DNA from: Hyphomicrobiales bacterium
GTDB taxonomy: Bacteria; Pseudomonadota; Alphaproteobacteria; Rhizobiales; Xanthobacteraceae
NCBI GenBank assembly: GCA_021730985.1
Contig: JAKFYI010000002.1
Span: 1 to 64,000, forward strand
Length of the DNA stretch: 64,000 bases
Reading direction: 5' to 3'
Positions within the stretch are counted from its first letter, which is position 1; the number at the start of each line of letters is the position of its first letter. Shown here piece by piece: positions 25,695 to 33,923 of this stretch. The position numbers were made by a program, and so were the translations under genes. The notes below the pieces were generated by a model that did not search any database, was not told the origin of the DNA, and saw only the letters and a program-made list of their open reading frames with translations.

Positions 25695-25771
25695 CGCCAT
25701 CTTGGCGGGCTTTTCGTGTCTCGCATTCGCGGAAAACTCAAACAGCAAGGTCCGCTTCGGCGGGCTTTTTT
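25695..25771 (+). terminator. Two hairpin/U-tract elements before the toxin gene
   Basis: CGCC/GGCG (25695-25698, 25704-25707) followed by TTTT, and CCGC-TTCG-GCGG (25752-25763) followed by TTTTTT. The second continues into CATATGCG, identical over 19 bp (25761-25779) to 28188-28206, where the ATG is the portal start codon. Confidence 0.5.
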
Positions 25772-25791
25772 CATATGCGCCACGGCGCGCA

Positions 25792-27162
25792 ATGGATGGC
25801 CTTCGCATGTCCGGATTTGACGACCAGCGCCGCCGCTTCATGCGGCCGGACGCGCATCGCTACATCCGGCCCGACGCCTATCGCTTCATGAAGCCGGGCT
25901 CGCCGGTCTACCTCGGCGAGGATGTGGTCAAGTATTTCTGGCCGGGGCGATGGCGCGAACCGCCCTCGCAAGAACGCGACCAGACATTGCACCAGCGCGG
26001 CACCGTTGCGGACGAAGAGTATGACGCCGCGCTTTGCCGCCTGCGCTGCGATGTCGCATCGCTGCGGCTTGAATGGGCGCTGCTGACGTTCGCCGCGAAG
26101 GCCCGCAAGTACAGTCCCACTCAGCCGCGCGTGCAGGCGGGCAATCCCGATGGCGGGCAATGGACGAGCGAGGGCGGCGCAGGCAACGACAACGTCGTCG
26201 ATCGCTCCAGCGGCCACGACCCTTCAAAAGACAGCTCCGGTACCGGCAATCGTGAGGTCGTTCATGACCGCAGCGGTCAGGAGCCTTGGGAGACCGTAGT
26301 CAGCGACTATCGCAGCGACGGCTCGCTGGCGCGGCAGATGATCCTGAATCGCGACGGCAGCGCGATCCGATCCGAGTTCTCCGATGATCCTCATAAGGAT
26401 GGATGGGACCAGCGTCACACCGTCCGGCTGGCGGATGGCAGCGTTACGACGTTTCAGAACGCTGGCGAGACGCAAGCTGTATTTGACAGCGAAGGCCAAC
26501 GACTCACCACGCACGTTTGGACAGCCAACGGACCTGAATCCCAGGCGATAGCGCAACCGGTGCTTCTCGCTCCCGCGGTACCAGCAACGACGAAAGCCTT
26601 CGAAGCGGGTATCGCGCTTTACACATGGTGGGCGAGCCGTAACGCGCCGGACAGTCAAGCCGTAATTTCTTTTCGGGCGGATGAATTTGCACCCGGCGCC
26701 AACAGGCTGAGTCCGGCGGTTTGGGTGGGCACTCTTACAAAAGAAGAAGTCGGCCAATCATGTCCACGGTATTCGGACGTTCAAAGCATAACAAACCAGG
26801 CCGCCCAATCGACGGACCGTGGCGCTTATGACTCGCCGGCCTCCTACGGTACAGCCGTGCATAAGAAGATCGAAGTGGAAATCAACGGCCCTACCACCTA
26901 TCCAAGGAGCCCGCCACGGGACCCGAATTTCAGAGCGGAGGCGTCACTAATCAAATCGAAAGATGCCGGTCCCGGTTCGCTCGGGTCGAGACGAATTGAT
27001 GTTCTTGAGAACACCGGCAACGGAACAGTTTGTGTGCATGACATCAAGACAGGTGAAAGGGGCCTTAGTTTTCCGCGCGCCTTGGAGTTGGCAAGCACGG
27101 TGTCGTACTACTATCCTGGGACAAAACGGATCATCGTAACTGAGGTTAGGCCGGGCCGATGA
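25792..27162 (+). CDS. Putative nuclease toxin with phage-cargo N-terminal region
   Basis: A 456-aa protein that probably acts as a nuclease toxin. Residues ~95-135 contain QPRVQAGNPDGGQWTSEGG, a motif shared with other proteins encoded within rhizobial GTA or prophage regions and seen again, as RWPAGSGQISGQWS, in the protein at 41337. The C-terminal ~100 residues have SRRIDVLE followed by VCVHDIKTGERG, a pattern fitting D...DxK of PD-(D/E)XK nucleases. The next gene overlaps by 4 bp and probably encodes immunity. The start is uncertain: ATG 25792 or 25807 (MSGFDD). It is inserted between g2 and g3. Function inferred from layout and motifs. Confidence 0.6.
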   Translation: MDGLRMSGFDDQRRRFMRPDAHRYIRPDAYRFMKPGSPVYLGEDVVKYFWPGRWREPPSQERDQTLHQRGTVADEEYDAALCRLRCDVASLRLEWALLTFAAKARKYSPTQPRVQAGNPDGGQWTSEGGAGNDNVVDRSSGHDPSKDSSGTGNREVVHDRSGQEPWETVVSDYRSDGSLARQMILNRDGSAIRSEFSDDPHKDGWDQRHTVRLADGSVTTFQNAGETQAVFDSEGQRLTTHVWTANGPESQAIAQPVLLAPAVPATTKAFEAGIALYTWWASRNAPDSQAVISFRADEFAPGANRLSPAVWVGTLTKEEVGQSCPRYSDVQSITNQAAQSTDRGAYDSPASYGTAVHKKIEVEINGPTTYPRSPPRDPNFRAEASLIKSKDAGPGSLGSRRIDVLENTGNGTVCVHDIKTGERGLSFPRALELASTVSYYYPGTKRIIVTEVRPGR

Positions 27163-27839
27163 CGACGGCGGCGCAGGTCAAGAAGCTTGTTGAGCCGTTG
27201 CTTGAGAAGCAACAGGATCTTGCTCTGGTCGGCCGCTGGATTTTCGTCAAGCCTATACGGCATTTCGCGCGGGGCATTTTCATCGGTCACATGCTCGATG
27301 CGGCCAAGTTCAGGCCGCAGTGGGCGGTCGTGCATCTTTTTCAGCGGCAACGATTCTTTCCTTTGGACTGGGGAGAGTGGCTCTACAATGACGCCTCTCC
27401 CCGACCCGGTTCCTGGCGAATCTCCGATCCGGACATTTCGTCCGCTCTCATTGAGCAGATCGAGCAGCGCGCATTGCCCGCGCTGCGGGCCATGACAACG
27501 CTTGACGACTACCTGTCCTTCGTTTCCGGGCATTACTTCAGGCACCAATTGTTCGATTGGCCGGACAGCCGCCTGATCGTCGATGCCGCTCTCGGTAATC
27601 TCGATGCGGCGAGAATGATCTACAAGGAAAATGTGGCGCTTTGGTCCGAAGAAGTCCCGACATACGATGACGAGGACAGGGAGCATCTCAGCGATCTGCT
27701 GAAGCTTGGCTCGCTTGTTATCGCCGATGACCGCGCCGGTGTCGCGAGAACGCTGCACGAATGGGAAGCTGTGACGGTCAAGAATTTCAAGATTGAGCAC
27801 TTGTGGGAACCATCTCCATTCCCCATTGAGCGCGAATGA
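27159..27839 (+). CDS. Putative immunity protein for the upstream nuclease toxin
   Basis: A 226-aa soluble acidic protein with ATGA overlap to the toxin stop codon, so translation is coupled. Sequence features are a helical N-terminus (QVKKLVEPLLEKQQDLALVGRW), WAVVHLFQRQRFFPLDWGEWLY and a negatively charged C-terminal half (TYDDEDREHLSDLL). I do not recognise the family; the immunity role is inferred from position, size, acidity and coupling. Confidence 0.55.
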   Translation: MTTAAQVKKLVEPLLEKQQDLALVGRWIFVKPIRHFARGIFIGHMLDAAKFRPQWAVVHLFQRQRFFPLDWGEWLYNDASPRPGSWRISDPDISSALIEQIEQRALPALRAMTTLDDYLSFVSGHYFRHQLFDWPDSRLIVDAALGNLDAARMIYKENVALWSEEVPTYDDEDREHLSDLLKLGSLVIADDRAGVARTLHEWEAVTVKNFKIEHLWEPSPFPIERE

Positions 27840-28008
27840 ATATCTTAGAAGCGAGCAGCCGAAAGCAGGAGCCTTTCGCGATGGTTCTTCCAGGAGAGTT
27901 CAAACGCATTGCAGCGCGGTATCCGTTCCCAAGCGGCAGGGTGGTACGGGAACAATTTCCGCAGGCCTGCGTTTTCGTCTCGATCGACAACGGATTGGGA
28001 GCGAACCG

Positions 28009-28083
28009 ATGCCTATTATTCTGTGGTTGCTGGGCGTGCCTATCAGCTTGATTCTTGTTCTGCTGCTGTTCGGCGTCTTCTAG
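28009..28083 (+). CDS. 24-residue membrane mini-protein, copy 2
   Basis: ATG-started ORF coding for one hydrophobic helix starting MPIILWLLGVPIS and ending FGVF, paralogue of the mini-protein at 25588. Located just before a strong terminator and the portal gene. Role unknown. Confidence 0.6.
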   Translation: MPIILWLLGVPISLILVLLLFGVF

Positions 28084-28112
28084 GCGACAGTAGCAAGCTC
28101 AAGTCGGAAAAT

Positions 28113-28137
28113 GCCCGCCAGTTTCGGCGGGCTTTTT
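28113..28137 (+). terminator. Rho-independent terminator before the portal gene
   Basis: Stem GCCCGCC/GGCGGGC (28113-28119, 28126-28132) with a 6-base loop and TTTTT tail. A second, weaker hairpin with TTTTTT follows at 28176-28198, ending at the portal start codon. Confidence 0.75.
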
Positions 28138-28201
28138 CGTGCGCTGCGCTCGCGTTGAAGTCTCAAACCAGAAGGGCCCACATCGCGCGGGCTTTTTTCA
28201 T

Positions 28202-29380
28202 ATGCGAAACATGCTCAAAGCCTTGTTCTCCGCGCCGCAAGTCAAAGCCTCGCGCGCGGCGAGCCTAATCGCCATCGAAAGCTTCGGCCGCGCGCGCTGG
28301 ACGCCGCGCGACTATGCGGCGCTGGCACGCGAAGGCTATCTTGCCAACGCCATCGTGCATCGCGCGGTGAAGCTCGTGGCCGAGAGCGCGGCGTCGGTCG
28401 CCTGGCTCGCCTACGAGGGCGATGCCGCGCGCGAGCCGCATCCGCTCACCGCGCTGCTGGCGCGGCCCAACCCGCGGCAGGAGCGCGCGGCGTTTCTCGA
28501 AGCGGTGTGCGCGCATCTGCTGCTGGCCGGCAACGCCTACATCGAGGCGGTGACGCTCGATGGACAAGGATCGCAACAGGTGCGCGAGCTTTACGCGCTG
28601 CGGCCCGACCGCATGCGCGTGGTGCCGGGCGCCGACGGCTGGCCGGAGGCGTATGAATATGCGGTGGCGGGGCGCACGTTGCGCTTCGAGCAGAGCGGAA
28701 CGCTGCCGCCGATCCTGCATCTGGCGCAATTCCATCCGCTCGACGATCACTATGGATTGTCGTCGATTGAGCCCGCTGCCACCGCCATCGACACCCACAA
28801 CGCCTCGGCCCGGTGGAACAAGGCCTTGCTCGACAACGCGGCGCGGCCGTCCGGCGCGCTGGTCTATTCGGCGGGCGAGGGGAGTGTGCTCACCGACAAC
28901 CAGTTCGAGCGCCTCAAGCGCGAACTGGAGCAGCAATACCAGGGCGCGGTGAATGCGGGGCGTCCGCTGCTGCTGGAAGGCGGCCTCGACTGGAAGGCGA
29001 TGTCGCTGTCGCCCAAGGACATGGATTTCCTGGAGGCCAAGCACACCGCGGCGCGCGAGATCGCGCTGGCGTTCGGCGTGCCGCCGATGCTGCTCGGCAT
29101 TCCGGGCGACAACACGTTTGCGAATTACCAGGAGGCCAACCGCGTGTTCTGGCGCGGCACCGTGCTGCCGCTCGCCTCGCGGATCGGCGCGTCGCTGTCG
29201 CAGTGGCTGCAGCCGGCGTTCGGCGAGGTGCGGCTGGTGGTCGACACCGACGAGCTGCCGGCGCTTGCGGCCGACCAGGCGGCCAAGTGGGCGCAGGTGA
29301 CCAAGGCGCCATTCCTCACGGTGAACGAGAAGCGCGCCATGACGGGGTTCGGCCCGGTCGAGGGCGGGGACAGGTTGTAG
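28202..29380 (+). CDS. HK97-family phage portal protein (GTA g3)
   Basis: Portal subunit of 392 aa; twelve copies form the ring through which DNA enters the head. Family features include the N-terminal YAALAREGYLANAIVHRAV region, LLLAGNAYIEAV, YALRPDRMRVVPG, and the C-terminal helix region with FGVPPMLLGIPGDNTFANYQEA, typical of HK97/GTA portals. ATG 28202 directly follows the TTTTTTC of the upstream hairpin and starts MRNMLKALF. Normal length for GTA g3. Confidence 0.95.
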   Translation: MRNMLKALFSAPQVKASRAASLIAIESFGRARWTPRDYAALAREGYLANAIVHRAVKLVAESAASVAWLAYEGDAAREPHPLTALLARPNPRQERAAFLEAVCAHLLLAGNAYIEAVTLDGQGSQQVRELYALRPDRMRVVPGADGWPEAYEYAVAGRTLRFEQSGTLPPILHLAQFHPLDDHYGLSSIEPAATAIDTHNASARWNKALLDNAARPSGALVYSAGEGSVLTDNQFERLKRELEQQYQGAVNAGRPLLLEGGLDWKAMSLSPKDMDFLEAKHTAAREIALAFGVPPMLLGIPGDNTFANYQEANRVFWRGTVLPLASRIGASLSQWLQPAFGEVRLVVDTDELPALAADQAAKWAQVTKAPFLTVNEKRAMTGFGPVEGGDRL

Positions 29381-29389
29381 GGCTCTCTT

Positions 29390-29536
29390 TCGTGTCCCGG
29401 CCAAGCGAGCGTCAGCGAGCGCGAGCCGGGACCCCGGTTTCTTTCACTGTTCATAGAAGCAAACCGGGGTCCCGGGTCTCGCCATAGCGTGTCGAAGACG
29501 CGCGTGAACGCGCTTATGGCTCGCCCGGGACACGAG
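29390..29536. repeat. Dispersed palindromic repeat, type A copy 1
   Basis: Begins CGTGTCCCGG and ends CCGGGACACGA, with an internal CCGGTTT...AAACCGGGGTCCCGG palindrome. Two further copies lie at 36895-36995 and 37429-37541, all in gaps between GTA genes. No ORF supported. Confidence 0.8.
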
Positions 29537-29543
29537 AGTTTCC

Positions 29544-29753
29544 ATGCACGACCTGATCCGCACCTTCAGCGAGCGCGGCGATCTCGCGCATCTGGCGCTG
29601 TTCCTGTGGGCGGCCTGCGCCTCGGCGTTCGCGCTGTTCGCTCTGCGCGAGCTTGCCGCCTCGATCCGCCGCTTCGACGACTTCGTGCGCGAGCTCGCGC
29701 GCTTCAACGACACGTTCGATCGTCCCAAGGACCAGGAGAGAAGCGATGGATAA
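29544..29753 (+). CDS. Small membrane protein between portal and protease (GTA g3.5 position)
   Basis: A 69-aa protein with one transmembrane helix (LFLWAACASAFALFALREL, residues ~19-38) followed by a charged amphipathic tail (RRFDDFVRELARFNDTF). Its position matches the short gene between portal and protease in RcGTA-type clusters. It overlaps the next small ORF by 8 bp. Confidence 0.65.
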   Translation: MHDLIRTFSERGDLAHLALFLWAACASAFALFALRELAASIRRFDDFVRELARFNDTFDRPKDQERSDG

Positions 29754-29910
29754 CCTGCACAGCGTGATCCGCAACATCAAAGGCGAGACCAAGTCGGCGC
29801 GCCGCGATCACCTCACGGTGTTTCGCGAGTTCATCAGCCAGCTCGACCGCATCGGCAAGCGGCAGGGCAAGGCGGGAGCGAAAAGCGGCAAGGGCACGCG
29901 GCGCAAGTAG
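29746..29910 (+). CDS. Small basic protein, GTA region
   Basis: A 54-aa basic protein (VIRNIKGETKSARRDHL, FISQLDRIGKRQ, Lys/Gly-rich end). ATG 29746 overlaps the previous gene by 8 bp, and GAGAG upstream can serve as ribosome-binding site. Function unknown. Confidence 0.5.
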   Translation: MDNLHSVIRNIKGETKSARRDHLTVFREFISQLDRIGKRQGKAGAKSGKGTRRK

Positions 29911-29911
29911 C

Positions 29912-29942
29912 CAAAACAAAAGCGCGCCGACCAGGGCGCGCT
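29912..29942 (-). terminator. Rho-independent terminator (minus strand)
   Basis: Stem AGCGCGCC/GGCGCGCT (29921-29928, 29935-29942) and on the minus strand a TTTTGTTTT tail (29920 to 29912). It ends the minus-strand gene at 29969-30181. Confidence 0.7.
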
Positions 29943-29968
29943 GCATTCCATGTGAGGCCGGACCGGCT

Positions 29969-30181
29969 TTAGCGGATCAGCGAACCTTCGTTGATCGACC
30001 AGATCACCGGCTTGCCGGCCTTCAGCATCGGGGCCTTGGCTTCAAGCTGTGTGCTCATGTCCGGCGCGGTGCGGCTGGCGGCCAGGCCCACACCGATGAC
30101 GGCGAAGGCAGCGGCCAGTGAAACGCCAACGATCTTCAGGTGAGTGAGCCTGTCGGCTGTACGCATGCTGGTGTTGTTCAT
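29969..30181 (-). CDS. Small single-pass membrane or exported protein
   Basis: A 70-aa protein with a basic start (RTADRLTHLK) and one hydrophobic segment (IVGVSLAAAFAVIGVGLAA), probably a membrane anchor or signal peptide. It lies antisense to GTA transcription between g3.5 and g4, with its own terminator downstream. ATG 30181 is chosen in front of the hydrophobic segment. Function unknown. Confidence 0.6.
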   Translation of the reverse strand: MNNTSMRTADRLTHLKIVGVSLAAAFAVIGVGLAASRTAPDMSTQLEAKAPMLKAGKPVIWSINEGSLIR

Positions 30182-30351
30182 GACGCATCTCCCGAGACGC
30201 TCCGTGGGCTCTTGTTCGCCCGTTCGGATGCTCAAACCCTAAGCGGGTTCTGGGAAGCGCGATGTGATCCACATCACAAAACGGCGGATTGGGCGGGCCA
30301 CGGCCCAGGCTTCGCGAAGCCACTGAAAAATCAACGAAATCGGAAAGAGTC

Positions 30352-31050
30352 ATGCTTGCACCGAGCGAACTCGTTCGCCCGGGCGCCACCATTGCGCCCG
30401 ATGGCACCGTCGAAGGCTACGCCTCGCTGTTCGGCGAGATCGACCAGGCGCGCGACATGGTGATGCCGGGCGCGTTCGCGCGCTCGCTGCGCACCCGCGG
30501 CGTGCGCCGCATCCCGATGCTGTTCCAGCACGATCCGGCCGAGCCGGTCGGCGTCTGGCTGGAGCTGCGCGAGGACGACCGCGGGCTGTACGCGCGCGGC
30601 CGCCTCATCCCCGAGGTGGCTCGCGGCCGCGAGCTGCTGGCGCTGCTGCGCGCCGGCACGGCGGACGGATTGTCGATCGGCTTTCGCACCGTGAAGGGCC
30701 GGCTCGATCCGAAGACGCGCATCCGCAAGCTCGACATCATCGACCTCTGGGAAATCTCGATCGTGACGTTTCCGCTGCTCACCGAGGCGCGCATCCACGG
30801 CGTGAAGCAAGGTGCGGCGCTGGCCCCGCCGACGCGCCAGGGCTGGCCGGTCGATCCGTTGGAGCAACGGTTCAAGCCGGAGCGACTGTTCCGGCGGCAG
30901 CCGCGTTTCCGCTTCGAGGGCGGACAGGCCGGGTTGTCGTGGCGCGACTTGATCTTACCGGAAGCTGAAAAATCAATTTCAAACCTCGAGGGACACGATG
31001 GACATCGACATTCATTCCCGCGCACCGGAGAACAAGTCCGGCGGCGCTGA
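30352..31050 (+). CDS. HK97-family prohead protease (GTA g4)
   Basis: Serine protease that removes scaffold parts from the capsid shell during maturation. Conserved features are VEGYASLFGEIDQARD, His60 in FQHDP and Ser108 in DGLSIGF, followed by LWEISIVTFPL. From ATG 30352 the protein is 232 aa; the C-terminal ~70 residues are Arg-rich and less conserved. Its 3' end overlaps the capsid gene by 53 bp in another frame. Confidence 0.95.
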   Translation: MLAPSELVRPGATIAPDGTVEGYASLFGEIDQARDMVMPGAFARSLRTRGVRRIPMLFQHDPAEPVGVWLELREDDRGLYARGRLIPEVARGRELLALLRAGTADGLSIGFRTVKGRLDPKTRIRKLDIIDLWEISIVTFPLLTEARIHGVKQGAALAPPTRQGWPVDPLEQRFKPERLFRRQPRFRFEGGQAGLSWRDLILPEAEKSISNLEGHDGHRHSFPRTGEQVRRR

Positions 31051-32245
31051 AAGCACACTGGTCACCCACGACGAGATGATGCGGACGGTGGAGGCGCTGC
31101 GGCAGGCCAACGACGAAAAGCTGGCCTTGATCGAGCGCCGATCTGCCGATGTCGTGCTCGATGAAAAGGTCGAACGCGTCAATGCCGCGTTGACGCGGCG
31201 GCTCGACGAACTGGCGCTCAAGAACGCCCGGCCCTCGCTGGGCGCCGACAGCACACCGAGCACAAAGGACGCCCAAGAGCACAAGTCGGCATTCTACGAA
31301 TATGTGAGGACCGGCGAGGCAACCAATCTCCGTGCGCTCGAAGCCAAAGCGCTGTCGGTCGGCAGCAACGCCGACGGCGGCTACACCGTGCCGGTCGAGA
31401 TCGAGCGTGAGATCGGGCGACGCCTGACCGATATCTCGCCGATCCGCGGCATCGCGGGCCGGCGCGAGATTTCCGGCAACGTCTACAAGAAGCCGTTCAT
31501 GATCACCGGCCCGTCGGTCGGCTGGGTCGGCGAGACCGCGGCGCGGCCGCAGACCGACACGCCGACGCTCGACGCGCTGTCGTTTCCGGCCATGGAGCTT
31601 TACGCCATGCCGGCGGCGACCGCGACTCTGCTGGAGGACAGCGCGGTCAACATCGACGAGTGGCTCGCCTCCGAAGTCGAGCAGGCCTTCGCCGACCAGG
31701 AGGGCATTGCCTTCGTCACCGGCGACGGCACCAACAAGCCGAAGGGCTTTCTCTCTTATACCAACGTCGCCAACGCATCCTGGAGCTGGGGCAACATCGG
31801 CTACATCGCGACCGGCGTGGCTGGCGCTTTCCCGGCGCTCGATCCCTCCGATGTGCTGATCGACCTGATCTATGCGGTGAGGGCAGGCTACCGCCGCAAC
31901 GGCATGTTCGTGATGAATCGCAAGACCCAAGCTGAGGTGCGCAAGTTCAAGGACGACGACGGCAACTACCTCTGGCATCCGCCGGCGGTGGCGAATGGGC
32001 GCTCCTCGCTGATGACGTTTCAAGTGGTGGAGGCCGAGGAGATGCCGAACATCGCGGCGAACTCCTATTCGGTGGCGTTCGGCGATTTCGGACGCGGCTA
32101 CCTGGTGGTGGACCGCGCCGGCGTCACCGTGCTGCGCGATCCGTTCACGGCCAAGCCTTACGTGCTGTTCTACACCACCAAGCGGGTCGGCGGCGGCGTG
32201 CAGGACTTCGACGCGATCAAGCTGCTGAGATTTGCGGCGAGTTAG
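30998..32245 (+). CDS. HK97-family major capsid protein (GTA g5)
   Basis: Main shell protein, 415 aa. An N-terminal scaffold-like delta domain (~1-95, coiled-coil with MMRTVEALRQANDEK) precedes the HK97 fold. Family motifs include GGYTVPVEIEREI, GWVGETAARP, YAMPAATATLLED, DQEGIAFVTGDGTNKPKG and LVVDRAGVTVLRDP. No substitution that would break the fold is apparent. Confidence 0.96.
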   Translation: MDIDIHSRAPENKSGGAESTLVTHDEMMRTVEALRQANDEKLALIERRSADVVLDEKVERVNAALTRRLDELALKNARPSLGADSTPSTKDAQEHKSAFYEYVRTGEATNLRALEAKALSVGSNADGGYTVPVEIEREIGRRLTDISPIRGIAGRREISGNVYKKPFMITGPSVGWVGETAARPQTDTPTLDALSFPAMELYAMPAATATLLEDSAVNIDEWLASEVEQAFADQEGIAFVTGDGTNKPKGFLSYTNVANASWSWGNIGYIATGVAGAFPALDPSDVLIDLIYAVRAGYRRNGMFVMNRKTQAEVRKFKDDDGNYLWHPPAVANGRSSLMTFQVVEAEEMPNIAANSYSVAFGDFGRGYLVVDRAGVTVLRDPFTAKPYVLFYTTKRVGGGVQDFDAIKLLRFAAS

Positions 32246-32308
32246 GTCGTGTCAACCAGCGCCTAAATTGGGCTTTCTTCTCACGCAAGACTCTCGTATT
32301 TGCGATCA

Positions 32309-33220
32309 ATGCAGGAGCCCCGCGACCATCATTTTATTCCGGTCTTTTACCTGAAGCGCTGGACAAGCAACCACGGGAAGCTCGTCGAATATTCGCGGCC
32401 TTATAGAAGCTTGGTCATAAAGCATGTCGGACCTAAGGCTACGGGCTTTCAGCGAGAACTCTATAGTTTCCCTGAGTTAACCGATGAGAACCGCCACATA
32501 CTGGAAAGTCGATTCTTTCATAACACCGACCAACTCGCGTCGGATGCTTTGGATAGACTTTATTCTGGTAACACGAAGTGGACGCCGGAATTGCGAAGCG
32601 CTTGGTCACGCTTCGTGCTCAACTTTCGCGTCCGACACCCCGATCCAATGCGCGAAATGCGCGACTACATCCGCGCAACATGGAATCGATCGGACGATTA
32701 CTATGAAGCCGAGTACGCTAAGATTCGTCGCCCGGACTCTCCGGCCACTCTTACCGAGTTCATGGCATCTCTAGGCCCCGAGGAAGGGCAGAAGATCCAA
32801 CTAAGGCTTCTTATGTCCACACTCGACAATGAGCGGATAGGACAACGTATCAATGAGATGCAATGGGACGTACTCGACCTCTCAAAAGCCAACTACCCGT
32901 TGTTGACCTCTGATTGGCCTTCGGACTTGCCACTCGCAAGAGGCGTTCTATCTCTTCCAATCGGACCGCACCTCCTTTTTGTCGGTGCCGTCGATACAAA
33001 AACTCTGCGCGATATGCGCTCGGTGAGCCGCAATCGTATTGTCGCGGCGACGAACAAATTCGTAACCGCCAAGGCACGGAGATACGTGTACGCGCGAGAC
33101 GAAAGCCAAACGTCATTCATCGACAAATACATGTCGAAGGATATGTTCAAGCCGCCGTTCTGGCCCTCGCTTGGTGCGACCCACGCAGCCAACGTCAAAG
33201 CCACCCAACCTAGTAGATGA
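32309..33220 (+). CDS. DUF4238-family protein
   Basis: A 303-aa protein of the DUF4238 type: the N-terminal HHFIPVFYLKRW motif is diagnostic, and TSDWPSDLP in the second half also fits the family. Biochemical role unknown; such genes are frequent in mobile and accessory DNA. GC and codon use are lower than in the capsid gene just before and resemble horizontally acquired genes. It opens the insert between g5 and g6 that carries the second terminase pair. An in-frame ATG at 32300 is an alternative start. Confidence 0.8.
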   Translation: MQEPRDHHFIPVFYLKRWTSNHGKLVEYSRPYRSLVIKHVGPKATGFQRELYSFPELTDENRHILESRFFHNTDQLASDALDRLYSGNTKWTPELRSAWSRFVLNFRVRHPDPMREMRDYIRATWNRSDDYYEAEYAKIRRPDSPATLTEFMASLGPEEGQKIQLRLLMSTLDNERIGQRINEMQWDVLDLSKANYPLLTSDWPSDLPLARGVLSLPIGPHLLFVGAVDTKTLRDMRSVSRNRIVAATNKFVTAKARRYVYARDESQTSFIDKYMSKDMFKPPFWPSLGATHAANVKATQPSR

Positions 33221-33260
33221 AGGCGCTGGCCGAACATTCTCGATACCTACGAGCTACGCA

Positions 33261-33923
33261 ATGCCAAATTCATCCCCGTCGCGCCGTCTGCAGCGCGGCT
33301 TCACGCCCGCAGCCATCGAGAACGCGCGCCAGCGCTACGAAGACACCGACGAGTCCCAGCACTCGATCGCCGCGGACCTGGGCGTCCATCGGAAGACGTT
33401 GGACCGGCTGGCGAAAGAACAGGGATGGAAATTACGTAAGGATCGCCCGCCGCGCGATCTGTCCCCGGCGGCACGTCTCGCGCTTGACGCTGAGCGGGCC
33501 ATCCGCGCCAGAATCGAGGGCAGCGCGGCGTCAGGCGAAGGTCGAGCAGAACAAGCAGGAGAAGGGGCGGGCGCTGACGCGCCCGCCCCTTCTCCTGCCG
33601 CCATCGCCGACCGGTTGCAGCGCGCGGTCGAACAGGAGCTGGCGGCGGTGGAACTCATGCGGTCGCTGGGCGGGCCGCATCCGGCGACGACCGCCGATGC
33701 GGAACGAACGGCGCGAACGCTATCGAGTCTCACCGACACGCTTTACCGCGTGCAACGCCTGCGCGCCCCAGCGGCACAGATGACAGGGCCGGATGACTAC
33801 GACGACATGCCCCGAGACATCGACGAATTCCGTCACACGCTTGCGCAGCGCATTGAAGCTTTTGTGCGAAGCGGGACTGACGGAGCCGTATCTGAATCAG
33901 GAGTCGCTCCGGGCACAAATTAG
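33261..33923 (+). CDS. Second small-terminase-like protein
   Basis: A 220-aa DNA-binding protein paralogous in layout to the g1 gene: helix-turn-helix at ~14-50 (ARQRYEDTDESQHSIA, VHRKTLDRLA), an Ala/Gly-rich linker, then LQRAVEQELAAVELMRSLGG, corresponding to the IQAVAEREIAAVEQ region of g1. Sequence is otherwise divergent. It overlaps the following large terminase gene by 131 bp, as in the first pair. Confidence 0.7.
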   Translation: MPNSSPSRRLQRGFTPAAIENARQRYEDTDESQHSIAADLGVHRKTLDRLAKEQGWKLRKDRPPRDLSPAARLALDAERAIRARIEGSAASGEGRAEQAGEGAGADAPAPSPAAIADRLQRAVEQELAAVELMRSLGGPHPATTADAERTARTLSSLTDTLYRVQRLRAPAAQMTGPDDYDDMPRDIDEFRHTLAQRIEAFVRSGTDGAVSESGVAPGTN

